From CAVSWT01 sp963731745 (GTDB lineage Bacteria > Bacteroidota > Ignavibacteria > Ignavibacteriales > Ignavibacteriaceae), in assembly GCA_963731745.1 (NCBI GenBank), contig CAVSWT010000029.1:1-64000 (forward strand): a DNA stretch of 64,000 bases. Reading direction: 5' to 3'. Positions 55,273-64,000 of the stretch are shown one piece after another. Position numbers and translations under genes: made by a program. How positions within the stretch are numbered: the first letter of the stretch is position 1; each line of letters begins with the position of its first letter. The notes beneath the pieces are model-generated. The model searched no databases and had not been told where the DNA came from. It saw only the letters and a program-made list of their open reading frames with translations.

Positions 55273-57003
55273 ATGGATTACGAGAAAATATTTTCTACCC
55301 CAATAGACGAAGCAAACTTTTGTGTTTTTGATGTTGAGACTACCGGCTTATCACCTTTCAAAAATAAAATTATAGAAATTGCAATAGTAAAAGTTTCAAA
55401 ATTAAAAATAACAAAGACATTCCATTCGTTCATTAATCCTGGCAGGCAAATACCATTCTTCATTACAAATTTAACAGGCATAAGTGATGATGATGTTTAT
55501 GACGCTCCATTCTTTGATGAAATAGCAGATCAAATTGTAGATTTTATAGGAGACGATATTTTAATTGCTCACAATTTAGCCTTTGACCAAAGCTTTATCA
55601 AAGCCGAGCTGCGAAATTGTAATAAAGAAAAAATCAGCAATCCAGGCGTTTGTACCGTTAAATTAGCAAGACGGTTATATCCGAATTTAAAAAGCAAATC
55701 ACTCGGTTCAGTGGTTTCTCATTTAAGATTAAAAAATAAAGGCGCTCACAGAGCAATAAGCGATGCTGAAGTTACAGCAAAAGTATTAATTAAAATGTTA
55801 AAGACATTAAAAGAACAACATGAGCTTATAATTGTTGAAGAGCTTATCAGTTTCCAGCACTTCCCTACTCCGCAAATTGAAAAATTAAAATTAAATAAAA
55901 AACTTAGTGAAGATATAATTTCATTACCTGATGCTCCAGGTAATTATTATTTTTTAAATTCGAAAAATGAAATAATATACATAGGCAAAGCTAAATCACT
56001 TAAGAACAGAGTTAAATCCTACTTCTCTTCCAACGCTCCAAGAAAAGCAAAAAAAATAGTTAAGCAAGCTTCAAGATTAAAAATTGAAATAACAAATACT
56101 GAGTTAACAGCCTTACTTTCAGAAGCGGAATCAATAAAATTAAAAAATCCTAAACACAATACTCAATTAAAAGATTATGGAAATAAATACTTTTTAAGAA
56201 TTAAATCCACAGAAAATTTTCCAACAATAGAAATATGTAATTATTTTGATTTTGATGGCAATGATTATTTTGGACTATTCACAACAAAGAAAAAAGCACT
56301 AAAAGTTTTCGAGATGGTGAATAAAGCATTTGCCATTCGTGAATGTGACGACAAAGAATTTGGAAAACACTCGGGCTGCTTTTTAGCCAATATAGAGCGC
56401 TGCACCGCACCTTGTTTAAATGATGATAAGCTTTTGTACGCTGAAGAACTTTTAAAAGTATATGAATTTTTATATGGGAAAAATCAATTTGCTTTAACCA
56501 GGTTAATAAATAAAATGAAGTATTTCTCAGATCTTGAAAAATATGAACGCGCTGCTGAAATGAAAGAGTTAATTGATTTAATTCTAGCACAAACACATAA
56601 ATCTTCCTTACTTGCTGAACCTGTAAATTCAGCCAATGTTTTATTTGAAGTAAATGGAGGATTTCAATGCGATTATTTATTAATGATTGAAGGCAAAATT
56701 TTTATTAAGAATAATCCGCTAAAGCATCAGGATAATTTTGAAGTTGTTTTGGATGATTATTTTGAAAAAGTGCATCAGTTGAACAAACTTCCCACCGAAG
56801 AAGATCTTGAAAAAATGAAAATTACTTTAAATTGGCTTATTAAAAATCGTAATAAAGTAAGAATATTTTATTTAAAGAATTATCAAAGCAAAAGTGAACT
56901 GTATTCAAACTTAACACAAAACAGAAATTGGAGCAATTCAAGTTTTCAATCTGAATTTGATATTAAGAATTTTATAGATACCGATGTAATTAAAGAATAC
57001 TAA
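55273..57003 (+). CDS. DnaQ-like exonuclease fused to a UvrC-like GIY-YIG nuclease
   Basis: The protein has 576 residues. The N-terminal half is a DEDD exonuclease like Pol III epsilon: FDVETTGLSP (Asp20, Glu22), LIAHNLAFDQSFI and HRAISDAEVT. The second half begins with a GIY-YIG domain (PGNYYFLNSKNEIIYIGKAK, then RVKSYF). It continues with a UvrC-like region containing a UVR-type segment (YFSDLEKYERAAEMKELI). This fusion is known in Bacteroidetes and Actinobacteria and probably works in DNA repair. The separate uvrC gene is not in this window. The ATG start lacks a clear Shine-Dalgarno site. Confidence 0.93.
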   Translation: MDYEKIFSTPIDEANFCVFDVETTGLSPFKNKIIEIAIVKVSKLKITKTFHSFINPGRQIPFFITNLTGISDDDVYDAPFFDEIADQIVDFIGDDILIAHNLAFDQSFIKAELRNCNKEKISNPGVCTVKLARRLYPNLKSKSLGSVVSHLRLKNKGAHRAISDAEVTAKVLIKMLKTLKEQHELIIVEELISFQHFPTPQIEKLKLNKKLSEDIISLPDAPGNYYFLNSKNEIIYIGKAKSLKNRVKSYFSSNAPRKAKKIVKQASRLKIEITNTELTALLSEAESIKLKNPKHNTQLKDYGNKYFLRIKSTENFPTIEICNYFDFDGNDYFGLFTTKKKALKVFEMVNKAFAIRECDDKEFGKHSGCFLANIERCTAPCLNDDKLLYAEELLKVYEFLYGKNQFALTRLINKMKYFSDLEKYERAAEMKELIDLILAQTHKSSLLAEPVNSANVLFEVNGGFQCDYLLMIEGKIFIKNNPLKHQDNFEVVLDDYFEKVHQLNKLPTEEDLEKMKITLNWLIKNRNKVRIFYLKNYQSKSELYSNLTQNRNWSNSSFQSEFDIKNFIDTDVIKEY

Positions 57004-57005
57004 AT

Positions 57006-57557
57006 CTAATTTATACTTTGTTTCTTTTTTTGTTCATCTTTAAAAATATTTTTTCTTTTTGGAGCCCACTTTTTCAGAAAAGTCATCACTTTATTTTTAT
57101 CATGCCCTTTACCTGATTCAAGTTTACCAGTGTCCTGAGAATGAATTAGCTTCCCAGTATTATCCAATACAAACAAATGAGGGTACCCTGGAATTTTTGG
57201 AAACTGAGATAATACTTTTTCATTTTTATTTTCAGGACTGTAGTTAACTTTTACAACAACATAATTATCATACATATACTTTGATAGATCAGGGTTATTT
57301 GCAAATAAACTGTCCAACCGATGACACCAGATACACCACTCACCGCCAACATCAAGCAATATTCTTTTATTATTTTTTTTAGCTTCAGCAATTGCATTAT
57401 CTATATCTTTCTGCGCATCTCTATCCGGATCGAATTTATGGGGTTCATGAATTTCATTTTCCTTTAAATTTTCAGCTTCTACTTTTTTATTCTGGGCATT
57501 AATGAATACAACGCAGCTTACCAGCAAGGCTATTATAATTAGAAATCTTACAAACAT
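57006..57557 (-). CDS. Exported thioredoxin-fold protein with CIWC motif
   Basis: The protein has 183 residues. A signal peptide (about 1-21, ending FINAQN) precedes a charged linker. The thioredoxin-like domain has the active site EWCIWCHRLD near residue 75, and the cis-proline segment IPGYPHLFVLD follows. The CxxC motif is followed by a histidine as in DsbD-gamma/DUF255-type thioredoxins, so a periplasmic disulfide reductase or thiol-relay role is likely. It is convergent with the DnaQ-UvrC-like gene, two bases apart, with no terminator seen between them. Confidence 0.85.
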   Translation of the reverse strand: MFVRFLIIIALLVSCVVFINAQNKKVEAENLKENEIHEPHKFDPDRDAQKDIDNAIAEAKKNNKRILLDVGGEWCIWCHRLDSLFANNPDLSKYMYDNYVVVKVNYSPENKNEKVLSQFPKIPGYPHLFVLDNTGKLIHSQDTGKLESGKGHDKNKVMTFLKKWAPKRKNIFKDEQKKKQSIN

Positions 57558-57685
57558 TCAATCTCCGGAATTTATTATATAATTTTTATAAAATTAAGAA
57601 AATATACTAAAAATTCAGTGCGAATAAATCTACATAATTTTTTATTTTTAAGCCTAATTTTTTACGCTTTTAATTCGGAGATAAA

Positions 57686-60304
57686 ATGTATTTCTTCAGA
57701 TATTTAACTGTCATCATTTTATTCTTGTTTTGCATTACTCTCAATGCTAAAGAAATTCCCACATACAATTCCGGGAAATTTATAGATGAGTGGCTAATGA
57801 TTGGCCCTATAGGTTTAAAACTACCTGCATTGGTTAAAGATACGGCTTCCGCTTTAAAATCATTTTTAAGTTTTGAAAATTTTGATACAGATAAAATCGA
57901 ACCAAAAGATGGTGATGAATTTAATTGGGATAAAACTTTACATTTAAAATGGAAAAAGATGAAGTCGAATTTTGGAGAAATAAATTTCAAAGCCGATACA
58001 AATATCACTTCCCCGCAGGAAGTATATTTAGTTACTTATTTAAATGCTGACAGATGGCTTAAGACGAAGGTTGAGATAAAATCTTGTCAGCCGTTTGAAT
58101 TATTTTTTGACGGTGAAATGGTTGCTTCTAATGCGACGTTTAAATCAGATCAAAATGATACCGCAAATTGTGAAACAGATAAAAAAACAAATGAGTTAAA
58201 AATTGAAAAAGGAAAACACACATTAATTTTAAAATCTTTAAAAGTTAAACCAGATGAAGTTGATTGGAAAATTGAAGCTTCGTTAATAATTGATTCAACT
58301 TTTAATGAACAAGATATTAAATCAACTATTTCACCAACAAAAACCACTGCAATTTCTAATCTGCTGGATGATCCCAAGATAAGTTCCGTTTCCATTTCTC
58401 CTGACGGCAAATTAGCGGCGGTTCAGATTTCTCAAATCACAAATAACGGCGGTTCAAAAGACGGTTGGTTAGAAATTTTTAATACCGAAAATGTTTCACA
58501 TTATCAAACATTTAAAGGCGGAACAAATATTTCGTCTGTTTCATGGTATCCAAATGGGGAAAAATTTTCTTACATAACCACCGAGAAAAATAAAACAACT
58601 TTATGGTTAGATGATTTAGAAAATGGAAATGTGATAAAATTATTAGATGACGTTGAAAACTTTGGTGAATACAAGTGGTCGCCTACAGGTGATTTTTTGA
58701 TTTATTCAATTACGCAAAAGCCTAAAGAGAATAAAACAGGCTTAATAAAAGTAAATGAATTAGAAGATAGACTTCCCGGCTCTGCAGATAAATCATTTTT
58801 GTATGTTTTAAATTATCCTGATTTGACTAAATACAGATTAACTGCGGGTCCTGCTTCTACTTCAATTAATGATATAAGCAAAGATGGGAAAAAGATATTA
58901 TTCACGACTTCAGGATATGACTATACCAAACAGCCATATTCTTATTCAAGTTATTTCATTCTTAATCTGGATAACATGAAAGTAGATTCTCTGTTTACTG
59001 AATTTTGGAGCCGAACTGCGCAATTTTCTCCTGACGGTTCAAAAATATTAATAACTGGAGATCAAGAATTATTCAATAATGCTGCAGTAACAACTTCGCC
59101 CAATCAAATACCAAATCGATATAATACACAAGCTTTCATATATGATTTAACTACCAAAGCAGTTGATCCAATAACTAAAAACTTTAATCCTGAAATAGAA
59201 TCGGCTTATTGGAATAGTCACGATAATAATATTTACTTTAGAACAAGAGACAAGACATATAAAAATGTTTATCAGTTTAATACTGATTCTAAACAATTTA
59301 ACAAAATAAATCTGCCGGCTGAAGTAATTACTTCAATTGATTTTTCTTTAGAAAGTTCAAACGCAATTTTCGAAGGTTCAAGTTCCACAACTCCAAATAT
59401 GGCTTATGTTGTGGATCTGAATAATCAAAAATCAAAACTAATTTATAATCCTAATAAAGAGTCATACAAAAATATTAAACTCGGCAAAACCGAAGAATGG
59501 ACTTTTAAAAATGACAGAAATGAAAATGTAGATGGATTGATTTATTATCCCCCGGATTTTGATAGTTCTAAAACATATCCATGCATTGTTAATTACTACG
59601 GCGGTACGCTGCCGATTGAAAGAAATTTTGAAGGAAGATATCCACAAAACTTATGGGCTGCTAATGGATATATTGTTTACATTTTGCAGCCAAGTGGAGC
59701 AGTAGGTTACGGACAAAAATTTGCAGCGTATCATGTAAATGATTGGGGAGAAAAAACAGCAGAAGAAATAATTGAAGGGACTAAAGAATTTCTTAAATCA
59801 CATACATTTGTGGATTCAACTAAAATTGGATGTATCGGAGCATCTTATGGCGGATTTTTAACAATGAATTTGTTGACTAAAACAAATATGTTCACAACTG
59901 CAATTGCTCATGCGGGTATAAGTTCACTTGCTGGATATTGGGGCGAGGGTTACTGGGGATATACTTACAGTGCAGGCGCCACAGCCGGAAGCTTCCCATG
60001 GAATCGGAAAGACATTTATGTAGACAGAAGTCCTTTATTTAATGCAGATAAAATTTCAACTCCAATTTTACTGCTGCATGGAACAGCAGATACAAATGTA
60101 CCAATTGGTCAATCAATTCAAATGTTTACAGCGTTGAAATTACTTGGTAAAAAAGTCGACTTTATTGAAATCGAAGGTCAAAACCATCATATACTTGATT
60201 ATAAAAAACGTACATTGTGGACTAAAACAATCATAGCATGGTTTGATAAGTATTTAAAAGATCAGCCAGAATGGTATAACGATCTATATCCAAAAGAAGA
60301 ATGA
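57686..60304 (+). CDS. S9-family prolyl oligopeptidase-type exported peptidase
   Basis: The protein has 872 residues. An N-terminal signal peptide precedes an unrecognised beta-rich region of about 200 residues. A seven-blade propeller-like region follows (repeats such as ISPDGKLAAVQIS, WSPTGDFLIYS, FSPDGSKILIT). The C-terminal alpha/beta hydrolase has the triad Ser720 in GASYGGF, Asp802 in HGTADTNVP and His834 or 835 in GQNHHI. It should cleave peptides in the periplasm or outside the cell. Its TGA stop overlaps the ATG of the eIF2B-like gene, so the pair is translationally coupled. Confidence 0.93.
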   Translation: MYFFRYLTVIILFLFCITLNAKEIPTYNSGKFIDEWLMIGPIGLKLPALVKDTASALKSFLSFENFDTDKIEPKDGDEFNWDKTLHLKWKKMKSNFGEINFKADTNITSPQEVYLVTYLNADRWLKTKVEIKSCQPFELFFDGEMVASNATFKSDQNDTANCETDKKTNELKIEKGKHTLILKSLKVKPDEVDWKIEASLIIDSTFNEQDIKSTISPTKTTAISNLLDDPKISSVSISPDGKLAAVQISQITNNGGSKDGWLEIFNTENVSHYQTFKGGTNISSVSWYPNGEKFSYITTEKNKTTLWLDDLENGNVIKLLDDVENFGEYKWSPTGDFLIYSITQKPKENKTGLIKVNELEDRLPGSADKSFLYVLNYPDLTKYRLTAGPASTSINDISKDGKKILFTTSGYDYTKQPYSYSSYFILNLDNMKVDSLFTEFWSRTAQFSPDGSKILITGDQELFNNAAVTTSPNQIPNRYNTQAFIYDLTTKAVDPITKNFNPEIESAYWNSHDNNIYFRTRDKTYKNVYQFNTDSKQFNKINLPAEVITSIDFSLESSNAIFEGSSSTTPNMAYVVDLNNQKSKLIYNPNKESYKNIKLGKTEEWTFKNDRNENVDGLIYYPPDFDSSKTYPCIVNYYGGTLPIERNFEGRYPQNLWAANGYIVYILQPSGAVGYGQKFAAYHVNDWGEKTAEEIIEGTKEFLKSHTFVDSTKIGCIGASYGGFLTMNLLTKTNMFTTAIAHAGISSLAGYWGEGYWGYTYSAGATAGSFPWNRKDIYVDRSPLFNADKISTPILLLHGTADTNVPIGQSIQMFTALKLLGKKVDFIEIEGQNHHILDYKKRTLWTKTIIAWFDKYLKDQPEWYNDLYPKEE

Positions 60305-61098
60305 AAAAAGAAGCATTAAATAATAAACTTAAAAATATTTTAAATGATAATACTTCAGGTTCAATCGAATTGTTAACTAAGCTTAATTATTTATTACTGC
60401 TATGTTATAATGATTCAGAAGTAGTTGATAAGATTATTGATGCTTCAGTACATCACTTTGATGATTTCCAAAAAATAAATAAATATTTAGAGCAAGTTAA
60501 ATTATTAAATAAAACTAAAAATCGAGATAGACTTAAATCATTTTTAAGTGAGTACCCGGAGAAAATAAAAAATCAAAATGAAGCCATATACAATAATGCT
60601 AATACAATATTAAATGGTATTAATTCGATTTTAACTATATCAAATAGTAAAACAGTTTTTGAAGTTTTGAAAAGATTTTCCAAGATCAATAAAAAACTAA
60701 AATTATTCATTTGTGAAAGCCGCCCTAAAAATGAAGGCAGAATACTTACAAAATTATTTTTAAAAGAAAATGTTAAGTGCGAATTTATATTAGATGCCAT
60801 GCTTCCCCATTTCATTGCTAAAGTAGATGCGGTTATAATTGGCGCAGATAAAATTTTAAAAAATGGAAATGTCATAAATAAAATCGGAAGTTTAAATGCG
60901 GCGCTTCTTTGCCAAGAATATAAAAAACCATTTTATGTAATTACATCAAACGATAAGTTTTCAACTAATAATAATTTTAAATTGAAGCAAAAAGATGCAA
61001 ATGAAGTTTGGAGTAATTCAAATAAAAATCTAAAAATTAATAATTTCTACTTCGAAATAATTGATAAAAAACTAATTACAAAATTAATAACTAACTAA
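60301..61098 (+). CDS. eIF-2B alpha/beta/delta-like (MtnA-related) protein
   Basis: The protein has 265 residues. The family motifs are ICESRPKNEGRILTKLF, DAMLPHFIAKVDAVIIGADK and NGNVINKIGSLNAALL. These match initiation factor 2B-like sugar-phosphate isomerases (MtnA, ribose-1,5-bisphosphate isomerase). The N-terminal helical part is short and divergent, so it may be an isomerase of an unknown phosphorylated sugar. The start overlaps the stop of the S9 peptidase gene (ATGA). The reason for pairing with a peptidase is not obvious. Confidence 0.8.
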   Translation: MKKEALNNKLKNILNDNTSGSIELLTKLNYLLLLCYNDSEVVDKIIDASVHHFDDFQKINKYLEQVKLLNKTKNRDRLKSFLSEYPEKIKNQNEAIYNNANTILNGINSILTISNSKTVFEVLKRFSKINKKLKLFICESRPKNEGRILTKLFLKENVKCEFILDAMLPHFIAKVDAVIIGADKILKNGNVINKIGSLNAALLCQEYKKPFYVITSNDKFSTNNNFKLKQKDANEVWSNSNKNLKINNFYFEIIDKKLITKLITN

Positions 61099-62433
61099 AT
61101 TGCAATAAGCTCTCTGCTCTTTCTATTAAATCTGTAAGTAAGAAGCAATGCTGATGAAGTGAGTCCGAGTAATAATCCAATCCATATTCCAAGCACTCCA
61201 ATTTTAAAATTAAAACCTAATAAATAACCCACCGGTAATCCGATTATCCAGTAAGAAATAAAAGTAATCATTGTTGGAATTTTTACATCTGTTAAGCCTC
61301 TTAAAATTCCTAATCCAACTGCTTGAACTCCATCTGAAATTTGAAAAAGTGCAGCAATAATCAATAGTGATGATGCAATTTCAATTACTTTTTGATCTTG
61401 AATATACAAGGAAGGAAGTAAATTCCTCATCAAAATAAAAATTATTCCGGCGGTAATCATTATAAAACTTCCAGAAAGTAATGCAGTAAAACCTGCCCGC
61501 CTCACTTCTTCAATATTTTGCCTGCCAACAGCATTGCCAACTCTAATACCGCCTGCTGTCGATATTCCTAATACAGCCATGTAGGAAATTGAAGCGAGGT
61601 TAATAGCAATCTGATGAGCAGCTAATTGTTTTGCGCCCAGCCAGCCTATCATTATGATAGCAAAAGAAAACGCTCCGATTTCAAAAAAATATTGAAATCC
61701 GCTTGGCAAACCCAGCCTTAATATTTTTTTAATGATTGGGAAATTTATATTTCTGAAATGAAAGTTTACATCATATATTTTATATTTTTCTTTCTTCATC
61801 ACGTAAACCATTAAAGCTAAACCCATAAATACTCTGCAAAATAATGTTGAAATTCCCGCGCCATCCAGACCTAATTCAGGCATTCCAAGTTTACCAAAAA
61901 TAAAAACCCAGTTTCCAAATACATTAACAATATTCGCAAGCAAAGTAACAACCATTGCAGGTTTAGTATAAGATAACCCTTCAATAAATTGTTTGTATGA
62001 TTGAAACAGCATTAAAGGGAACACCGAAACTGACAATATTTTCATATAGGCTTCAGCGTAAGCAACAACAGCTATCGGCTGATTTAAATATTTTAATATA
62101 TCTGCGAACAGATAAATAATAATCACCAATAATACACCTAACGCTAAATTGATTAACAATGATTGTCTGAAATAAATGCCGCACTGCTCAAAACGTTTTG
62201 CACCTACTGAAATTGCAACTAATGGGGTAACAACCTGTGAAACACCAAGACCAATGATTATTATTAAAAAAAATAAACTGTTCACCAATGCGGCTGCGGC
62301 TAATGGAACTGCGCCTAATTTCCCAACCATCAGGCTGTCAACAACTCCCATCATTATTATGCCCAGTTGGCCTAATAATCACTGGATACGCTAAATGGAA
62401 TGTTTGTTTTATACTTTCTTTAATGCTTATCAT
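61095..62433 (-). CDS. MATE-family multidrug/cation exporter, N-terminus frameshifted
   Basis: An open frame of 419 residues (61095-62354) has about 12 transmembrane helices in two MATE bundles and begins abruptly at MMGVVDSLMVGKLG, normally about 30 residues into the protein. The missing start lies just upstream in another frame: ATG at 62433 encodes ISIKESIKQTFHLAYPVII. Removing the T at 62373 (plus strand) joins them as AYPVIIGQLGIIMMGVVD, a normal MATE start. MATE proteins expel cationic drugs or metabolites against sodium or protons. As it stands the first helix is lost. It is convergent with and overlaps the eIF2B-like gene by four bases. Confidence 0.88.
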
Positions 62434-62562
62434 GTTAGATTAAATTGCAATATAAATTTAGATTAGAAATTTAAGGAAAAAGAATGGCAGTAAAGTAAAA
62501 TTAAATTAATATTTATGTCATAAATAAATGATTCATAAATAATATAAATTTAATTAACTATT

Positions 62563-63414
62563 CTAGGCTGCACTTAATAAACTTTTTATATGAGGTAACT
62601 GTTTACGAGTTGCTTCTGCCCCGCGTTCGATAATTTGAGGAATTTTATGGACGTCAAACATAGATAATGATTCTTCAAACTCAGGAATAATAGTAAATAT
62701 TTCCGAGTGATGTGCAAGATTGTTAAACGCAAATGAAGATTTCAAAATGTTGTTCATGTAAATTGCTGTCATTTGTTCCTGGACAGCCGTTAAGGAACGA
62801 AACCGTTTCCGGTAATCAATTGAAAATCCCATTCCTATAATTATGTCGGCACCATTCTGAATTGCAGTATCAATCGGAAATGGATCAGAGGCGGCCCCAT
62901 CAACTAGAAGTTTACCATCAATTTCCCATGGCGGAAAAATTAATGGCAATGCAACACTTGCACGAATAGCATCAAATAGTTTTCCACTAGATAGTGAAAC
63001 TTTTTCGCCATTCATCATATCAGTAGCAACAACGACAAATTGTTTCTTAAGATCTGAAAATGTTTTATTCTGAAAAATATCGGTTAACCTGGAATTTAAA
63101 ATCGAATCATCAACTAACCCGCTTCTTTCGGTAAATTTAAGAGTACCATCTTTAGATGCTTTTAAATTGATAATATAATCTTGCATTAACTCTGTAGTCC
63201 ATGTTCTTTCAGACCACATTTTAATTTCTTCAACACTCATACCTAATGCGATGCCGGCACCATATATACTGCCTGCGCTGCAGCCAACAACCATATCGAC
63301 CTGAATATTTTCTTCAACAAGAATTTGCCACATGCCTATTGATGCGGCACATTTTATTGCGCCAGAGCCGATTACTAATGTAATTCCTTTTTTTGTACCG
63401 CTATCTGAAACCAT
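62563..63414 (-). CDS. Patatin-like phospholipase/esterase
   Basis: The protein has 283 residues. The catalytic dyad is Ser46 in GCSAGS and Asp172 in VDGAASDPFP. The N-terminal oxyanion loop reads GSGAIKCAASIG, somewhat divergent from the usual GGGxRG. The RAS/LPLIFPPWEIDG segment and the overall length match the RssA/YchK group. These enzymes release fatty acids from lipids; a signal peptide is absent, so it acts inside the cell or at the membrane face. It lies 85 bases downstream of the STAS gene and may belong to the same stress-signalling unit. Confidence 0.88.
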   Translation of the reverse strand: MVSDSGTKKGITLVIGSGAIKCAASIGMWQILVEENIQVDMVVGCSAGSIYGAGIALGMSVEEIKMWSERTWTTELMQDYIINLKASKDGTLKFTERSGLVDDSILNSRLTDIFQNKTFSDLKKQFVVVATDMMNGEKVSLSSGKLFDAIRASVALPLIFPPWEIDGKLLVDGAASDPFPIDTAIQNGADIIIGMGFSIDYRKRFRSLTAVQEQMTAIYMNNILKSSFAFNNLAHHSEIFTIIPEFEESLSMFDVHKIPQIIERGAEATRKQLPHIKSLLSAA

Positions 63415-63499
63415 AAATTTTACAGCCTTTATTTTAAATTGAAATTAAATGTCATAAAAAAGTAATTTACTTCATCTCTATTATATATCTAAAATATTT

Positions 63500-63835
63500 T
63501 TAAGAATAACTTTGTACGGCTTCCTCAACATCCGAAAATATTTTCAAAATGTTTGTAAATCCGGTTAGGGCTAATACCTTAAGTACATCTGGTTGAATAT
63601 TTGCTAAGCGCATGTCGCCTTTTTGTGAGCGAGTTTCCTTCACCGCAGCTAGCAAGACTCTTAATCCTGCACTGCTTGTATAAGGAACATTATTAAAATC
63701 TGCAATTAATTTTATATTTCCTTTTGTAATAAGCCGCTTTATATATTCTGTTATTTTAGGTGCAGTAATAGCATCAATATTACCGGTAAAATTAATGATT
63801 ACAACATCATTAATTTGATTATCCTGAATCTCCAT
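63500..63835 (-). CDS. STAS-domain anti-sigma factor antagonist
   Basis: The protein has 111 residues and is a single STAS domain: VVIINFTGNIDAITAPKI at the N-terminus and the phosphorylation loop in NNVPYTSSAGLRVLLAA. By alignment with RsbV/SpoIIAA the phosphorylatable residue should be Ser55. It would bind the anti-sigma kinase when unphosphorylated and free a sigma factor or other partner. The kinase-type gene lies 11 bases upstream, the usual partner-switching pair. Which sigma factor is regulated is not shown in the window. Confidence 0.93.
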   Translation of the reverse strand: MEIQDNQINDVVIINFTGNIDAITAPKITEYIKRLITKGNIKLIADFNNVPYTSSAGLRVLLAAVKETRSQKGDMRLANIQPDVLKVLALTGFTNILKIFSDVEEAVQSYS

Positions 63836-63846
63836 TGTTATTCCTA

Positions 63847-64000
63847 TTAATTAATTTTAACTGTATTTAAATATTTCTCTAAAATAAGTTGATTTCTACC
63901 ATCTGGAAGTTTTTTATAATCAACTTTATCCATTAAACCATTAACCAAAACTAACCCCAGACCCCCGATCTTCATATCCTCCACATTTCCGTGCATATCG
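63847..64000 (-). CDS. RsbW-type anti-sigma serine kinase (C-terminal part, cut by window end)
   Basis: The last 50 residues of a minus-strand frame run into the window edge. They contain the ATP-lid G box GGLGLVLVNGLMDKVDY and end LEKYLNTVKIN, which is the C-terminal pattern of GHKL anti-sigma kinases such as RsbW and SpoIIAB. Such kinases phosphorylate a STAS partner and hold a sigma factor. The STAS gene directly follows. The N-box and start lie outside the window. Confidence 0.85.
   Translation of the reverse strand, partial: DMHGNVEDMKIGGLGLVLVNGLMDKVDYKKLPDGRNQLILEKYLNTVKIN

Overview
The window is AT-rich chromosomal DNA from a free-living bacterium of the Bacteroidetes/Chlorobi group, most likely an Ignavibacteria/Melioribacter-type organism. 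Evidence: three consecutive secreted proteins end in the type IX secretion (T9SS) type A sorting domain with the NYPNPFNPSTTI core; PorV/PorQ-like outer membrane proteins, DUF4835, DUF1207 and DUF6600 proteins, BshC and a TonB receptor with a carboxypeptidase-D-like N-terminal domain are present. No phage, IS element or CRISPR array was recognised.

Layout. 1-6.7 kb: envelope operon (PorV-like tail, TonB receptor, a large exported protein, a TIG-domain lipoprotein). 7.0-15.1 kb, minus strand: tRNA-Met/Ile2, YD-repeat lipoprotein, HIT hydrolase, EF-G paralogue, two small envelope/stress proteins, UPF0104 membrane protein, Maf and SpoIID. 15.4-21.5 kb: three T9SS cargo proteins. 21.6-23.3 kb: ion channel with an odd selectivity filter, tRNA-Ala(GGC) with two tandem tRNA-derived repeats, and a c-type-cytochrome-like lipoprotein. 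23.3-26.8 kb: reductase, serine palmitoyltransferase and GNAT acyltransferase that together look like a bacterial ceramide (sphingolipid) pathway. 26.8-30.7 kb: DUF4835, PorV-like and HhH/outer-membrane proteins. 30.7-36.3 kb: signalling block (single receiver, receiver-adenylate cyclase, NDH-2, hybrid kinase with three receivers). 36.4-39.8 kb: gltX, glnS, tRNA-Leu(CAA). 39.9-45.5 kb: DUF6600 protein, GT2 glycosyltransferase, second UPF0104 protein, DUF1207-like protein, radical SAM/SPASM protein. 45.6-57.6 kb: bshC, sugar-type ABC ATPase, aroA, trmH, HicB-like, PhyH, deoC, folD, DNA methyltransferase, YmdB, DnaQ-UvrC-like fusion, thioredoxin-like. 57.7-64 kb: S9 peptidase, eIF2B-like, MATE exporter, patatin, and STAS/RsbW-type partner-switching pair cut by the window end.

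The most striking general property is that five otherwise intact genes (SpoIID, FG-GAP/T9SS cargo, DUF6600, radical SAM/SPASM, MATE) are each broken by a single-base shift that one inserted or deleted base would repair. This points either to indel errors in the assembly or to very recent decay. The most interesting biological candidates are the ceramide gene set, the tRNA-Ala-derived tandem array with its own promoter-like sequence, the GSG-type channel filter, and the hybrid kinase lacking both N-box asparagines.
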